A DNA stretch of 64,000 nt from Aeromicrobium fastidiosum (GTDB taxonomy: Bacteria; Actinomycetota; Actinomycetes; Propionibacteriales; Nocardioidaceae), in contig NZ_JAGIOG010000001.1 of the NCBI RefSeq assembly GCF_017876595.1, forward strand, positions 3,782,001-3,846,000. The letters are read 5' to 3'. The stretch's first letter is position 1. Every line of letters starts with the position of its first letter. Below, piece by piece: positions 44,456-55,463 of the stretch. Made by a program: the position numbers and the translations under genes. Below the pieces are notes generated by a model. It saw nothing but the letters and a program-made list of their open reading frames with translations. It had not been told where the DNA came from and made no database searches.

Positions 44456-44474
44456 GTGTTCCTAACTAGAACAC
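44456..44474. promoter_or_regulatory. Possible operator, GTGTTC-N7-GAACAC
   Basis: A perfect six-base inverted repeat with a seven-base centre (CTAACTA) lies 16 bases before the MMPL start and overlaps a possible -10 (TAGTGT, 44454-44459). The form fits a dimeric repressor such as TetR. No regulator gene is adjacent. Confidence 0.4.
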
Positions 44475-44489
44475 CCCTCAGGAGACCTC

Positions 44490-46631
44490 GTGAACCGCAG
44501 CATCACCGGATGGATCACTCATCGTTGGGCCAAGTGGGTCGTGCTGGCCCTGTCGCTGGTGTTCCTGGCCGGCATGGGCAGCTTCGGCAGCAAGCTGACC
44601 TCGGTCGTCGACAACGACATCGCGTCGTGGTTGCCGGGCGACGCGGAGTCGACCAAGGTCATCCAGAAGGCCGCGGCCTTCTCGAACCCCGACGACATCC
44701 CGGCGATCGTGCTCTACGTGCGCGACGGCGGCACCACGCCCGACGATCTCGCCAAAGCCACCGCCGACGTCGCGGCGCTCAAGGGCGTCGACGACGTCTC
44801 GGGCGTCGTCGGACCGATCCCCTCGCAGGACGGCAAGGCGCTGCAGGTCATCGCCACGATCACGCTCAGCGACGACGGCTGGGAGATGCTGCCCGACCGC
44901 GTCGACGACATCGCCAAGATCACCGAGCGCGGTGGCAGCGACGGCCTCGACGTGCGACTCGCCGGGCCGGCGGCGCTCGGTGCCGACCAGGCGGAGGCCT
45001 TCTCCGGCATCGACGGCATCCTGCTGTTCTCGGCGGTCGGCATCGTCTTCGTCATCCTCCTGATCACCTACCGCAGCCTGCAGCTCGCGTTCGTGTTCCT
45101 GTTCTGCGGCGTCGGGGCCGTCGGCATCGCGCAGGGCGTCGTCTACCTGCTGGCCAAGAACCTCGACCTGACGGTCAACGGTCAGAGCCAAGGCATCCTG
45201 AGCGTCCTGGTGCTGGGTGCCGGCGTCGACTACGCGCTGCTGCTGGTGGCCCGCTACCGCGAGGAGCTGCACAACTACGAGGACCGCCACGAGGCCATGG
45301 CCCACGCACTGCACCGTGCCGCTCCCGCGATCCTGGCCAGCGGTGCCACGGTCATCATCGGCCTGCTGTGCCTGACGCTCGCGCAGATGAACTCGACGGC
45401 GAGCCTCGGCCCGGTCGGTGCCGCCGGCATCGCCTGCGCCCTGCTGGTCATGCTCGTGATGCTGCCCGCGCTGCTGGTCGTGGTCGGCCGGTGGATCTTC
45501 TGGCCGTTCGTGCCCCGCTTCGGAGCGCCTCTCAAGAGCGACACGGGCATCTGGGCCAAGGTCGGGCAGCGCATCAAGCGCGCCCCCCGCACGGTGTGGG
45601 TCGTCACCACGCTGGTGCTGGTGGGCCTGTCGTTCGGCATCGTGCAGCTCGACGCCAACGGCCTGACCAACGAGCAGAGCTTCACCAAGCAGCAGCCATC
45701 GGTCGCGGCCGAGAAGAAGCTCGCCGAGCACTTCCCGGGCGGGGCGGGCTCGCCCGTCGCGGTCATCGCCAAGGGCGATCATGCCGAGGCCGTCGCCGAG
45801 GCGCTGAGCGGCGTCAAGGGCATCGATCCGGCGAGCGTCGCGGTCAAGAGCCCTGCAGGCAGCCCCGTCGCGTACGTCGAGGGCACGCTGACGTCCGCTC
45901 CCGACTCCGCGGCCGCCTTCAGCACGATCGACCGTGCCCGCGACGCCGTGCACGCCGTCGACGGTGCGGACGCGCTGCTGGGCGGCAACACCGCGGTCAA
46001 CAAGGACGTCCAGGAGGCGTCGGGGGCCGACAACCGGCTGATCATCCCGGTGATCCTGGTCGTCGTGCTGCTGATCCTCGGCCTGCTGCTGCGGTCGATC
46101 GCAGCACCGCTGATCCTGCTCGTCACGGTCGTGGTGTCGTTCGCCGCGGCGGTCGGCATCAGCGCCCTGGTGTTCCGGCACGTGTTCGGCTTCGAGGGGG
46201 CCGACTCGTCGTTCCCGCTGTTCGCCTTCGTGTTCCTGGTGGCGTTGGGCATCGACTACAACATCTTCCTGATGACCAGGGTGCGCGAGGAGTCGCTCAA
46301 GCACGGCACGCGCAAGGGTGCGCTGATCGGACTTGCTGCCACAGGTGGCGTCATCACCTCGGCCGGCTTCGTGCTCGCGGGCACGTTCACGGCGCTGGCC
46401 ACCCTGCCGATCGTGTTCTTGGCCGAGCTCGGCTTCGTCGTGGCGGTCGGCGTGCTGCTCGACACGATCATCGTGCGGTCGGTGCTCGTGACGGCGCTCA
46501 ACCTCGACATCGGCCGGCACATCTGGTGGCCCAGCGCGCTGTGGAAGACCGACGGACCCGGCCACCTCGCCGACGAGGCCCACCCGGCCGATCCCGTGGC
46601 ACCGGGCAGCGAGCCCGTGCACAAGGCCTGA
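44490..46631 (+). CDS. MMPL-family transporter
   Basis: The 713-residue RND-superfamily protein has two repeats of a helix, an external domain and five helices. Landmarks are [19 protein letters not shown] and [25 protein letters not shown]. The external loops lie at about 40-180 and 390-510. Such proteins export lipids or drugs in actinomycetes. It stands alone between folC and valS. AGGAG precedes the GTG by seven bases. Confidence 0.92.
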   Translation: MNRSITGWITHRWAKWVVLALSLVFLAGMGSFGSKLTSVVDNDIASWLPGDAESTKVIQKAAAFSNPDDIPAIVLYVRDGGTTPDDLAKATADVAALKGVDDVSGVVGPIPSQDGKALQVIATITLSDDGWEMLPDRVDDIAKITERGGSDGLDVRLAGPAALGADQAEAFSGIDGILLFSAVGIVFVILLITYRSLQLAFVFLFCGVGAVGIAQGVVYLLAKNLDLTVNGQSQGILSVLVLGAGVDYALLLVARYREELHNYEDRHEAMAHALHRAAPAILASGATVIIGLLCLTLAQMNSTASLGPVGAAGIACALLVMLVMLPALLVVVGRWIFWPFVPRFGAPLKSDTGIWAKVGQRIKRAPRTVWVVTTLVLVGLSFGIVQLDANGLTNEQSFTKQQPSVAAEKKLAEHFPGGAGSPVAVIAKGDHAEAVAEALSGVKGIDPASVAVKSPAGSPVAYVEGTLTSAPDSAAAFSTIDRARDAVHAVDGADALLGGNTAVNKDVQEASGADNRLIIPVILVVVLLILGLLLRSIAAPLILLVTVVVSFAAAVGISALVFRHVFGFEGADSSFPLFAFVFLVALGIDYNIFLMTRVREESLKHGTRKGALIGLAATGGVITSAGFVLAGTFTALATLPIVFLAELGFVVAVGVLLDTIIVRSVLVTALNLDIGRHIWWPSALWKTDGPGHLADEAHPADPVAPGSEPVHKA

Positions 46632-46644
46632 CGGGCGTCGAGGG

Positions 46645-46675
46645 CTATGGGGGCGACCGCGCGTCGCCCCCATAG
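46645..46675. terminator. Hairpin between MMPL gene and valS
   Basis: Perfect 13-base arms (46645-46657 and 46663-46675) enclose a five-base loop. The right arm ends 11 bases before the valS GTG and overlaps the putative valS -10. Confidence 0.75.
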
Positions 46676-46678
46676 ACT
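46673..46678 (+). promoter_or_regulatory. -10 hexamer TAGACT, leaderless start
   Basis: TAGACT ends eight bases before the valS GTG, and there is no Shine-Dalgarno sequence. The hexamer overlaps the right arm of the upstream hairpin. Confidence 0.4.
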
Positions 46679-46686
46679 CAACTGTC

Positions 46687-49275
46687 GTGAGCAACGAACT
46701 GCACGGCGTCCCCGAGAAGCCCGTCCTCGAAGGTCTCGAAGCGACCTGGTCGGCCCGCTGGGCCGAGCAGGGCACGTATGCCTTCGACCGTTCCAAGACC
46801 CGGGAGCAGATCTACTCAATCGACACTCCCCCGCCGACGGTCTCGGGCTCCCTGCACGTCGGGCACGTCTTCTCGTACACCCACACCGACCTCATCGCGC
46901 GCTACCAGCGGATGAGCGGCAAAGAGGTGTTCTACCCGATGGGCTGGGACGACAACGGCCTGCCCACGGAGCGCCGGGTGCAGAACTTCTTCGGCGTCCG
47001 CTGCGACCCGACCCTGCCGTACGAGCCTGACTTCGTCCGGCCGGAGAAGCCGGACCCCAAGAAGCAGGTGCCGATCAGCCGCCGCAATTTCATCGAGCTG
47101 TGCAACGAGCTCGTCCTGCAGGACGAGAAGGTCTTCGAGGAGCTGTGGCGCACCCTCGGCCTGAGCGTCGACTGGGACCAGACCTACACGACGATCGGCG
47201 ACAACGCCCAGGTCGTGTCGCAGCGCGCGTTCCTGCGCAACGTCGCACGCGGCGAGGCGTACACCCAGGACGCGCCGACGCTGTGGGACGTGACGTTCCA
47301 GACCGCGGTGGCCCAGGCCGAGCTCGAGGCGCGCGACTACCCCGGCGCCTACTACCGCGTCGCCTACCACTTCTCCGACGGCTCGACCCACCACGTCGAG
47401 ACGACGCGCCCCGAGCTCACGCCGGCCGCCGTCGCGATCATCGCCCACCCCGACGACGAGCGCTACAAGCACCTGTTCGGCACCACCGCCACGTCGCCGA
47501 TCTTCGGCGTCGAGGTGCCGGTGGTGGCCAGCACGCTGGCCGATCCCGAGAAGGGCTCGGGCATCGTGCACTGCTGCACGTTCGGCGACCTGACCGACGT
47601 GCAGTGGTGGCGCGAGTTCCAGCTGCCCAACCGCACCGTGATCGGACGTGACGGACGCATCCTGCGCGAGGTGCCGGAGTGGATCGCGACCGACGCCGGG
47701 CGTGAGCTGTTCGCCGAGCTGGCGGGCAAGACCACGTTCTCGGCCCGCGAGCTCGTCGCCGCGGCGCTGCTCGCGAGCGGCGACCTCGACGGAGAGCCCA
47801 CGTCGACGCAGCGCGTCGCCAACTTCTACGAGAAGGGCGACAAGCCGCTCGAGATCGTCTCGACCCGGCAGTGGTACATCCGCAACGGTGGACGCGACGC
47901 CGACCTGCGCGCAGCCCTCGTGGCGCGCGGCGACGAGATCGAGTGGGTCCCGGCATACATGCAGTCGCGTCTCACCAACTGGATCGAGGGCCTCAACGGC
48001 GACTGGCTCGTGAGCCGTCAGCGATTCTTCGGCATCCCGTTCCCGGTCTGGTACCGACTCGACGCCGACGGCCAGCCCGACTACGACGACCCGATCTTCG
48101 CCGCCGAGGAGACCCTGCCCGTCGACCCGGCCTCGCAGACGCCTCCGGGCTTCGACGAGTCGCAGCGCGGGCAGGCCGGGGGCTTCGTGGCCGATCCCGA
48201 CGTGCTCGACACCTGGGCGACGTCCTCGCTGACCCCTCAGCTCGCCTGCGGGTGGGAGCGCGACCCCGAGCTGTTCGCCAAGACGTTCCCGATGGACCTG
48301 CGGCCCCAGGCCCACGACATCATCCGCACCTGGCTGTTCTCGTCGGTCGTGCGGTCTCACCAGGAGTTCGGCACCGCACCGTGGAGCCACGCGTCGATCT
48401 CCGGCTTCGTGGTCGACCCCGACCGCAAGAAGATGAGCAAGTCGGTCGGCAACGTCGTCGTGCCCGACGCGATCCTCGCGACGTACGGCGCGGACGCCGT
48501 GCGGTGGCGCGCGGCCGGCGCCCGTCCGGGTGCCGACTCGCCGTTCGACGAGGCGCAGATGAAGGTCGGCCGGCGTCTGGCCATGAAGGTGCTCAACGCC
48601 AGCAAGTTCGTCCTGGCTCCTGAGGCGCAGTACGGGCTGGGAGCCGATGCATCTCACCTCGACCCGGCCCGCGTCACCGAGGCGATCGACCTCGCGCTGC
48701 TGACCCGCCTGCGTGGCGTGGTCGACGAGGCCACGACGGCGTTCGAGGCCTACGACTATGCGACGGCCCTCGAGGTCACCGAGAAGTTCTTCTGGGACTT
48801 CTGCGACGACTACCTCGAGCTGGTCAAGGAGCGCGCCCGCCGCGACGACGCAGGCGGCACCTCGGCGAAGGCCACGTTCGTGCTCGCGCTCTCGGTGCAG
48901 CTGCGGCTGCTCGCGCCGTTCCTGCCCTACGTGACCGAGGAGGTCTGGTCGTGGTGGCAGGAGGGATCGATCCACCGCGCCGAGTGGCCCGTCGCGTCGC
49001 GCGACCTCACGACGGCCGAGCAGGACCCTGGTGTGCTGTCGGCTGCCGCGACGGTGCTCGCCGACATCCGTGGTGCCAAGTCGGTCGCCAAGGTCAGCCA
49101 GAAGACCGAGATCGGCACGTTGTCGGTCACGGGCACGGCGGCAGCCCTCGAGCTGCTGGCGCTGGCGTTCGACGACGTCCGCGCGGCGGGTCGGGTCACC
49201 GCCGACCCGACCCTCACCGTCGACGACTCCGCGACAGGCTTCACCGTCGAGGCGACCCCCGCCCCCACGGAGTAG
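46687..49275 (+). CDS. valS: Valyl-tRNA synthetase
   Basis: The 862-residue class I synthetase charges tRNA-Val. The HIGH-type motif is SLHVGH near residue 57-60 ([21 protein letters not shown]), and KKMSKSVGN lies near 581-589. An editing domain sits between them ([26 protein letters not shown]). There is no C-terminal coiled coil; the anticodon domain ends shortly after [19 protein letters not shown]. This is the shorter ValRS form common in actinomycetes. Confidence 0.97.
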   Translation: MSNELHGVPEKPVLEGLEATWSARWAEQGTYAFDRSKTREQIYSIDTPPPTVSGSLHVGHVFSYTHTDLIARYQRMSGKEVFYPMGWDDNGLPTERRVQNFFGVRCDPTLPYEPDFVRPEKPDPKKQVPISRRNFIELCNELVLQDEKVFEELWRTLGLSVDWDQTYTTIGDNAQVVSQRAFLRNVARGEAYTQDAPTLWDVTFQTAVAQAELEARDYPGAYYRVAYHFSDGSTHHVETTRPELTPAAVAIIAHPDDERYKHLFGTTATSPIFGVEVPVVASTLADPEKGSGIVHCCTFGDLTDVQWWREFQLPNRTVIGRDGRILREVPEWIATDAGRELFAELAGKTTFSARELVAAALLASGDLDGEPTSTQRVANFYEKGDKPLEIVSTRQWYIRNGGRDADLRAALVARGDEIEWVPAYMQSRLTNWIEGLNGDWLVSRQRFFGIPFPVWYRLDADGQPDYDDPIFAAEETLPVDPASQTPPGFDESQRGQAGGFVADPDVLDTWATSSLTPQLACGWERDPELFAKTFPMDLRPQAHDIIRTWLFSSVVRSHQEFGTAPWSHASISGFVVDPDRKKMSKSVGNVVVPDAILATYGADAVRWRAAGARPGADSPFDEAQMKVGRRLAMKVLNASKFVLAPEAQYGLGADASHLDPARVTEAIDLALLTRLRGVVDEATTAFEAYDYATALEVTEKFFWDFCDDYLELVKERARRDDAGGTSAKATFVLALSVQLRLLAPFLPYVTEEVWSWWQEGSIHRAEWPVASRDLTTAEQDPGVLSAAATVLADIRGAKSVAKVSQKTEIGTLSVTGTAAALELLALAFDDVRAAGRVTADPTLTVDDSATGFTVEATPAPTE

Positions 49276-49283
49276 CCCAGGTC

Positions 49284-49364
49284 CGCGAGTGGCGCAGTTC
49301 TGCGAAAACGGACGGCGTGTCCCGCGAGATTGCGCCACTCGCGGACCAGATTGCGCCACTCGCG
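49284..49364. repeat. Palindromic intergenic array, copy 2 (CGCGAGTGGCGCA)
   Basis: CGCGAGTGGCGCA at 49284-49296 is followed by inverted copies TGCGCCACTCGCG at 49331-49343 and 49352-49364. The two inverted copies are 21 bases apart, exactly as at 5503 and 5524. The array lies between the ends of valS and a convergent reductase gene. Confidence 0.88.
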
Positions 49365-49389
49365 AGTCGGGCGGATGTGCGCCGGCGCA

Positions 49390-50544
49390 CTACAGGGTGC
49401 GGAAGGTGATGCCTGCCGCCTGCAGCCGCGTGATCAGGGCGTCGCCCATCGCCACGGCCGTCGTGGTCTGGCCCGACACCTCGGGCAGGGCGTCGTCGAA
49501 GGCCAGGCAGAGCGCCGACTCGCTGAGCATCTTGGCGGTCTCGGTGTAGCCGGGGTCTCCACCCGCCACCTCGGTCGTGACGGCCGTGCCGCCGCCCGTC
49601 GCGATGATCCGCAGCGAGAACCACGACTTCGCCCGCTTCTGCTCGTCCGGGCCGTCGCCCTGGGCCTTGAGCTTGAGCAGGAGCGAACGGGTCGGACGCA
49701 GCTGAGCACCGGCCATCAGCACAGCCCCGCCGGCGATCGTGCCGGCGAGCATCGGCAGCTTCTTGAACTGCGCGAAGTGCGAGTACGTGAAGTCGGGACC
49801 GTAGCGGTCGAGCGAGCGCGCCGACCGCAGGACGATCTGCGGGTCGATGGTGGGCAGTGGCAGCGCCCATCCCCGGCCCGCTGCACCGCGCCCGATCGAT
49901 CCGCCGCCGCGCACGCGACGGTCGTCGGGGCGGCCCTCGAGCTTCTTGCGCTCCGCTGCGGTGCGGGCCGACTGGCGCAGACGAGCGAAGGCTCCCACCG
50001 CTGAGTGGTAGGTGCCACCCGACGCCGTCCCCCCGGCCCGGATGTAGCCCTTGACGTCGAGCGGGACGCCCTCGGGCATCTGCTCGACCGTGAACAGCAC
50101 GCCCAGGTCGTAGGGGATGGAGTCGAAGCCGCAGGCGTGGATCAGGCGAGCACCCGTGCGGCGCGCGGTCTCGTGGTACTTCAGCCACATCGCGTCGACG
50201 AACTCCGGCTCACCGGTCAGGTCGACGTAGGCGATGCCGGCCTCTGCGGCGGCCTTCACCGCGGGCTCCCCCAGCTGCACGTACGGGCCGACCGTGGTGA
50301 TCAGCACGCGGGTGCTGCCGGCGAGGGCCGCCATCGAGTCGGCGTTGTCGGTGGAGGCCGAGATGATCTCGGGGCGCACCCCACCGAGGGTCTCGATGCG
50401 ATCGGCGACCGCTTCGAGCTTGGCCTGGTTGCGTCCTGCGATGGCCCATGACGCACCGGACGGCAGGTGCGTGCTGAGGTAGTCGGCGGTCAGGCCGCCG
50501 GTGAATCCGGTGGCTCCGAGCAGGGCGATGTCGACAGAGGTCAT
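49390..50544 (-). CDS. Saccharopine-dehydrogenase-like reductase (Rv2449c type)
   Basis: The 384-residue protein has an N-terminal Rossmann fold ([18 protein letters not shown]), then [46 protein letters not shown] and a C-terminal region without membrane helices. This is the family that includes the mycobacterial trans-acting enoyl reductase. Rv2449c lies beside valS in M. tuberculosis, as here. True lysine-pathway activity is unlikely; a lipid or polyketide enoyl-reductase role is possible. The ATG has TACGTT six bases upstream. Confidence 0.85.
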   Translation of the reverse strand: MTSVDIALLGATGFTGGLTADYLSTHLPSGASWAIAGRNQAKLEAVADRIETLGGVRPEIISASTDNADSMAALAGSTRVLITTVGPYVQLGEPAVKAAAEAGIAYVDLTGEPEFVDAMWLKYHETARRTGARLIHACGFDSIPYDLGVLFTVEQMPEGVPLDVKGYIRAGGTASGGTYHSAVGAFARLRQSARTAAERKKLEGRPDDRRVRGGGSIGRGAAGRGWALPLPTIDPQIVLRSARSLDRYGPDFTYSHFAQFKKLPMLAGTIAGGAVLMAGAQLRPTRSLLLKLKAQGDGPDEQKRAKSWFSLRIIATGGGTAVTTEVAGGDPGYTETAKMLSESALCLAFDDALPEVSGQTTTAVAMGDALITRLQAAGITFRTL

Positions 50545-50550
50545 GCGCCC

Positions 50551-50556
50551 AACGTA
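50551..50556 (-). promoter_or_regulatory. -10 hexamer TACGTT, leaderless start
   Basis: TACGTT ends six bases before the ATG at 50544. The context CGCTACGTT resembles the ndk promoter. Confidence 0.45.
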
Positions 50557-50591
50557 GCGACCCGTCGGGTGGGCTGCACCCGACGGGAGGG

Positions 50592-51863
<1,272 letters not shown>

Positions 51864-51920
51864 GGGGGGTCCCTTTCGTGCCGGTGGCTGTGACCGGAGT
51901 GCTGTGGTGACGGGCCCGGA

Positions 51921-51978
51921 GTGACCGAGACGACGTGGTTTCCACCGTAGCGGCGAATCGCCTCGTCGTCTCGGTCAC
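51921..51978. terminator. Three-way-junction-like palindrome between clpP2 and clpX
   Basis: Perfect 14-base arms (51921-51934 and 51965-51978) enclose two further small hairpins: GTGG-TTT-CCAC at 51935-51945 and GGCGA-A-TCGCC at 51952-51962. The fold would be a cloverleaf-like three-way junction. It sits between clpP2 and clpX. Confidence 0.65.
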
Positions 51979-52016
51979 AGGCCGGATGTCGGGGTGCAAC
52001 TTCGTGGACCGGACCG

Positions 52017-52619
52017 TCAGATGGCGGGGGTCTTCAGCGTGTCGAGGACCTCGTCGACCAGGCCGTACTCGACGGCCTGCTGCGCCGTCAGGATCTTGTC
52101 GCGGTCGACGTCCTTGCTGACCTCCTCGATCGACTTGCCGGTGGCGTCGGCGATCATCTTCTCCATCAGCTCGCGCATGCGGAAGATCTCGTTGGCCTGG
52201 ATCTCGAGGTCGGAGATCTGTCCGCCGGTGCCCTCGGTGTAGGGCTGGTGGATCAGGATGCGGCTGTTGGGCAGCGCCAGGCGCTTGCCCGGCGTGCCGG
52301 CGGCCAGCAGGATCGCTGCGGCCGAGGCGGCCTGGCCCAGGCACAGGGTCTGCACGTCGGGCTTGATGTAGCGGATCGTGTCGTAGATCGCCGTCAACGC
52401 GGTGAACGAGCCACCGGGGCTGTTGATGTAGATGCTGATGTCACGATCGGGGTCCATCGCCTGCAGGCTCATGAGCTGGGCCATGACCGCGTTGGCGACG
52501 TCGTCGCTGATCGGGGTGCCCAGCATGATGATGCGGTCCTCGAAGAGCTTGGTGTAGGGGTCGATGCGACGGAAGCCGTAGCTCGTGCGCTCTTCCCACT
52601 GCGGGATGTAATAGCTCAT
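52017..52619 (-). CDS. clpP2: ClpP2 protease subunit
   Basis: The 200-residue serine protease subunit has catalytic Ser99 in GQAASAAA and His124 in LIHQP. The handle contains DRDKILTAQQAVEYGLVDEVL. It starts MSYYIPQWEE, typical of the second subunit of the actinobacterial ClpP1P2 heteromer. GGAGG lies seven bases before the ATG at 52619; the frame is open further upstream but that extension is not conserved in form. Confidence 0.96.
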   Translation of the reverse strand: MSYYIPQWEERTSYGFRRIDPYTKLFEDRIIMLGTPISDDVANAVMAQLMSLQAMDPDRDISIYINSPGGSFTALTAIYDTIRYIKPDVQTLCLGQAASAAAILLAAGTPGKRLALPNSRILIHQPYTEGTGGQISDLEIQANEIFRMRELMEKMIADATGKSIEEVSKDVDRDKILTAQQAVEYGLVDEVLDTLKTPAI

Positions 52620-52698
52620 GCTGACGCCTCCGTCGAAAGACCAATGTACGAATGCGTCAGCACGACTGCTGCCACATGATTCACCCGCTGGCGCTCGT

Positions 52699-53316
52699 TC
52701 ATCGGACAACCTCTCCTGCGCTGCGGACGACGTGGTCGATCAGGCCGTACTCCTTGGCCTGGTCGGGCGTGAACCAGCGGTCGCGGTCGGAGTCGAGCTC
52801 GATCTGCTCGACGGTCTGGCCGCTGTGGAACGACTGCAGCTGGTTGAGCTGCTTCTTGAGCAGGATGCTCTGCTCGGCCTGGATCTTGATGTCGGAGGCA
52901 GAGCCGCCGATGCCGCCGGACGGCTGGTGCATCATGATGCGCGCGTGCGGCAGGGCGTACCGCTTGCCGGCGGTGCCGGCAGCGAGCAGGAACTGCCCCA
53001 TCGAGGCCGCGAGGCCCATGCCGAACGTCGCGACATCGTTGGAGATGAACTGCATCGTGTCGTAGATGGCCATGCCGGCGTCGACCGAGCCACCCGGCGA
53101 GTTGATGTACAAGAAGATGTCGGCCTGCGGATCCTCTGCGTTGAGCAGGAGCATCTGCGCGGCGATCGCGTTGGAGTTGGAGTCGCGGACCTCGGACCCG
53201 AGGAACACGATGCGCTCCTTGAGCAGGCGCTGGTAGATGTGGCCGTCGAGATCCGAGGGGCCGGCCTCGCCGGCCATCCTCGGCGACAGTGGGCTGGAGC
53301 TGTCAGATGTGTTCAC
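52699..53316 (-). CDS. clpP1: ClpP1 protease subunit
   Basis: The 205-residue subunit has catalytic Ser105 in GLAASMGQ and His130 in [24 protein letters not shown] opens the core. It precedes clpP2 by 79 bases, the usual actinomycete pairing. Starts at 53352, 53316 and 53277 are all possible; GTG 53316 is preferred because TAGGTT lies seven bases upstream. In many actinomycetes tig (trigger factor) lies upstream, but here the next genes belong to sugar catabolism. Confidence 0.95.
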   Translation of the reverse strand: MNTSDSSSPLSPRMAGEAGPSDLDGHIYQRLLKERIVFLGSEVRDSNSNAIAAQMLLLNAEDPQADIFLYINSPGGSVDAGMAIYDTMQFISNDVATFGMGLAASMGQFLLAAGTAGKRYALPHARIMMHQPSGGIGGSASDIKIQAEQSILLKKQLNQLQSFHSGQTVEQIELDSDRDRWFTPDQAKEYGLIDHVVRSAGEVVR

Positions 53317-53323
53317 GTCCACA

Positions 53324-53329
53324 AACCTA
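53324..53329 (-). promoter_or_regulatory. -10 hexamer TAGGTT, leaderless start
   Basis: TAGGTT ends seven bases before the GTG at 53316 of clpP1. Confidence 0.45.
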
Positions 53330-53366
53330 GACGGCACCGGGGACGAACACACGCGAAAACACGGCT

Positions 53367-53380
53367 GTTCGCTGATGGCA
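53367..53380. promoter_or_regulatory. Possible ClgR-type box, GTTCGC-N5-GCa
   Basis: GTTCGC followed by five bases and GCA resembles the GTTCGC-N5-GCG box described for ClgR, the activator of clp genes in Streptomyces and relatives. It lies about 40 bases upstream of the clpP1 -10. The last base does not match and no clgR gene is in the window. Confidence 0.35.
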
Positions 53381-53401
53381 TACGTGTCGGTCGCCGACTG
53401 G

Positions 53402-54175
53402 TCAGTCGGAGGCGCCGACGACGTGCTGGTCCCAGTCGATGACCGATCCCGTCACGACGCCGCTGCGGTCGGACAGCAGGAGGACGGCCAGCGCGGCCAT
53501 GTCGTCGACCTGCCCGAGCCGTCCCATGGGCTGCGACGCCGAGGCCTTCTCGAGCCACGTGTCGTCGGCGTCGTGGAACTCGCGCTGCACGGCGTCCTCG
53601 CCCTCGGTCTGGGTCCAGCCGATGTTGATGCCGTTGACGCGGATGCGGTCCCACCGGTGGGCGTGCGCCGCATTGCGGGTCAGGCCCGCCAGCCCGGCCT
53701 TGCTGGCGACGTAGGGCGCGAGGTACGGCTGTCCGCCGTGCGACGACATCGTCAGGACGTTGACGATCGTGCCGCCCTCGCCCCGCCGCACCATGTCGGC
53801 GACAGCCGCCTGCATCAGGAAGAACGGGCCCTTGAGGTTGACCGCGACGTGGGCGTCGAACAGCTCGGGCGTCGTGTCGAGCAGCGTGCCGCGGCTCGTC
53901 AGCCCGGCCGCGTTGACGAGGCAGTCGATGCGTCCGTGGCGGTCGATCGTCGTGGCGACGGACGCACGGGCCTGCTCGACGTCGGCGACGTCGCACGGCA
54001 CGAAGCTCGCCGCGGTGCCGAGGCTGCTCGCGAACGACTCCCCCACGTCGGCGCGTCGTCCCGTCACGACGACGGTGCCACCCTCGGCGACGGCCGCCCG
54101 GGCGATGCCTGCCCCGACGCCCTGGGTTCCGCCGCTGACGAGCACGACCTTGTCGGTCAGCAACGGCTCAGCCAT
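53402..54175 (-). CDS. SDR family oxidoreductase
   Basis: The 257-residue enzyme has the classical SDR motifs: TGGG-type loop [17 protein letters not shown], active-site SSH and YVASK (Tyr/Lys), and a C-terminal [17 protein letters not shown]. It probably oxidises or reduces a hydroxyl of a sugar or polyol. It overlaps the PhyH gene by eight bases, so the two form one unit, and the gene cluster to the right suggests carbohydrate catabolism. Confidence 0.9.
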   Translation of the reverse strand: MAEPLLTDKVVLVSGGTQGVGAGIARAAVAEGGTVVVTGRRADVGESFASSLGTAASFVPCDVADVEQARASVATTIDRHGRIDCLVNAAGLTSRGTLLDTTPELFDAHVAVNLKGPFFLMQAAVADMVRRGEGGTIVNVLTMSSHGGQPYLAPYVASKAGLAGLTRNAAHAHRWDRIRVNGINIGWTQTEGEDAVQREFHDADDTWLEKASASQPMGRLGQVDDMAALAVLLLSDRSGVVTGSVIDWDQHVVGASD

Positions 54176-55361
54176 CGGTACGACGCCGATCCGTGCCGGC
54201 GTCGATCGCGTCGTCGAGCTCGGCGGGCGTCCAGCCCTCGGCCAGCGCCCGCTGGACGATCTCGGCCTGCGAGAGCGGCGTCAGGCCGTTGACGTTGGCG
54301 TCGAGGTCGAGGTTCGTCGGGAACGGGTAGCCCTCGGCGGACGCCGCCACGGCGTTCGCGACGAGACCGCTCCCGGCTCCGGCGGCGAGGCGCTCGAGCA
54401 GGGCCGGGTAGACCGCCTTCGAGACCCGCGCACGGTCGACCGACTCCATCGCGCGTCCGAAGGCCGACGACACCTGCAGCAGGTTGGCCATGCGCTGGAC
54501 GTCGGTCGACACGTTGGTGCCCGCACCGTGGAACACCGCGGGGTTGAAGAAGGCCGCGTCGCCCTTGGCGAGCGGGAGCTGCACGTGGTGCTCGGCGAAG
54601 TACTCGCGGAACTCCGGCAGCCGCCAGGCGAGGTACCCGGGGGCGTACTGGTGCGAGTGCGGCAGGTACATCGTCGGCCCGCTCTCGACCGGCATGTCGG
54701 AGTGCGCCACCGCTCCCTGAAGGGTGAGCACCGGCGACAGGACGTGGACGTGCGCCGGGTAGCGCTCGACGACCTCGTTCGACAGGAAGCCGAGGTGGTA
54801 GTCGCGGTGCGGGTCCTGGGCGACGCCGCCGGGCCGCACGACGTTGACCTGGGACGTCACCTGGTACGCCGGGCCGAGCCAGGCTCGGGAGATCAACGCG
54901 AGGACGTCGTTGGCGTAGTAGTCGACGAAGGCCCCGGGATCGCGCACCGCGAGCTTCTCCAGCGCGTTCCAGACGCGGCTGTTGGCACCGGGCTTCGCGA
55001 AGTGGTCACCGGGGGCGGTGCCCGCAGCACGCTCGTCGACGATGATCTCGTCGAAGACGGCCGTCACGCGATCGATCACCGAGGGGTCGGTGAAGGCGCC
55101 CTTGAGGGCCACGACGCCGGGCCCGTCGCTCAGGGCGCGCACCAGCTCGCCCTCGACCTCTGCAGAGCCGGCTTCTGTGCTCGTCGCGGCGCGCAGGACG
55201 GCCGACTCGTAGACCAGCACGCCCTGCTCGACGCGGTCGGCGTGCGGGTAGTCGGCGACGTCGGTCGTGGCGCGGACGACGGCGTCGAAGTCGTCGACGC
55301 TGCAGTCCGACTCGTGCAGGCGCGGCGAGCGTCCGGTCGTGCCGTGGATCGTGGCTGTCAT
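54168..55361 (-). CDS. Phytanoyl-CoA dioxygenase (PhyH) family Fe(II)/2-oxoglutarate oxygenase
   Basis: The 397-residue protein has the PhyH iron triad. His185 and Asp187 lie in DPHRDYHLGF, and the distal His278 lies in NPAVFHGAGTN. GPTMYLPHSHQYAPGYLAWRL supports the family. PhyH enzymes hydroxylate varied small molecules with 2-oxoglutarate and oxygen; the substrate here is unknown, and context points to a carbohydrate or cyclitol. GAGGAG precedes the ATG at 55361. It is divergent from a LacI-type regulator and coupled to the SDR gene. Confidence 0.88.
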   Translation of the reverse strand: MTATIHGTTGRSPRLHESDCSVDDFDAVVRATTDVADYPHADRVEQGVLVYESAVLRAATSTEAGSAEVEGELVRALSDGPGVVALKGAFTDPSVIDRVTAVFDEIIVDERAAGTAPGDHFAKPGANSRVWNALEKLAVRDPGAFVDYYANDVLALISRAWLGPAYQVTSQVNVVRPGGVAQDPHRDYHLGFLSNEVVERYPAHVHVLSPVLTLQGAVAHSDMPVESGPTMYLPHSHQYAPGYLAWRLPEFREYFAEHHVQLPLAKGDAAFFNPAVFHGAGTNVSTDVQRMANLLQVSSAFGRAMESVDRARVSKAVYPALLERLAAGAGSGLVANAVAASAEGYPFPTNLDLDANVNGLTPLSQAEIVQRALAEGWTPAELDDAIDAGTDRRRTDG

Positions 55362-55425
55362 GCGTTCTCCTCGTGACTGGGTACGACCCGACGCTAGTGG
55401 CCGCCTATGCTCGGCGGGACGCCGA

Positions 55426-55445
55426 AACACCTCAAGAACACCTCA
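55426..55445. promoter_or_regulatory. Direct repeat AACACCTCA, 11-base period
   Basis: AACACCTCA occurs at 55426-55434 and 55437-55445, one helical turn apart, in the promoter region between the PhyH gene and the LacI-type regulator. It could be a regulator-binding site. Confidence 0.3.
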
Positions 55446-55463
55446 GAGAGACGTGGAGCACTG

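Noticed and set aside
46632..46687. T-box riboswitch before valS
   Set aside because: Only 55 bases separate the genes, too short for a T-box, and no T-box sequence is present.
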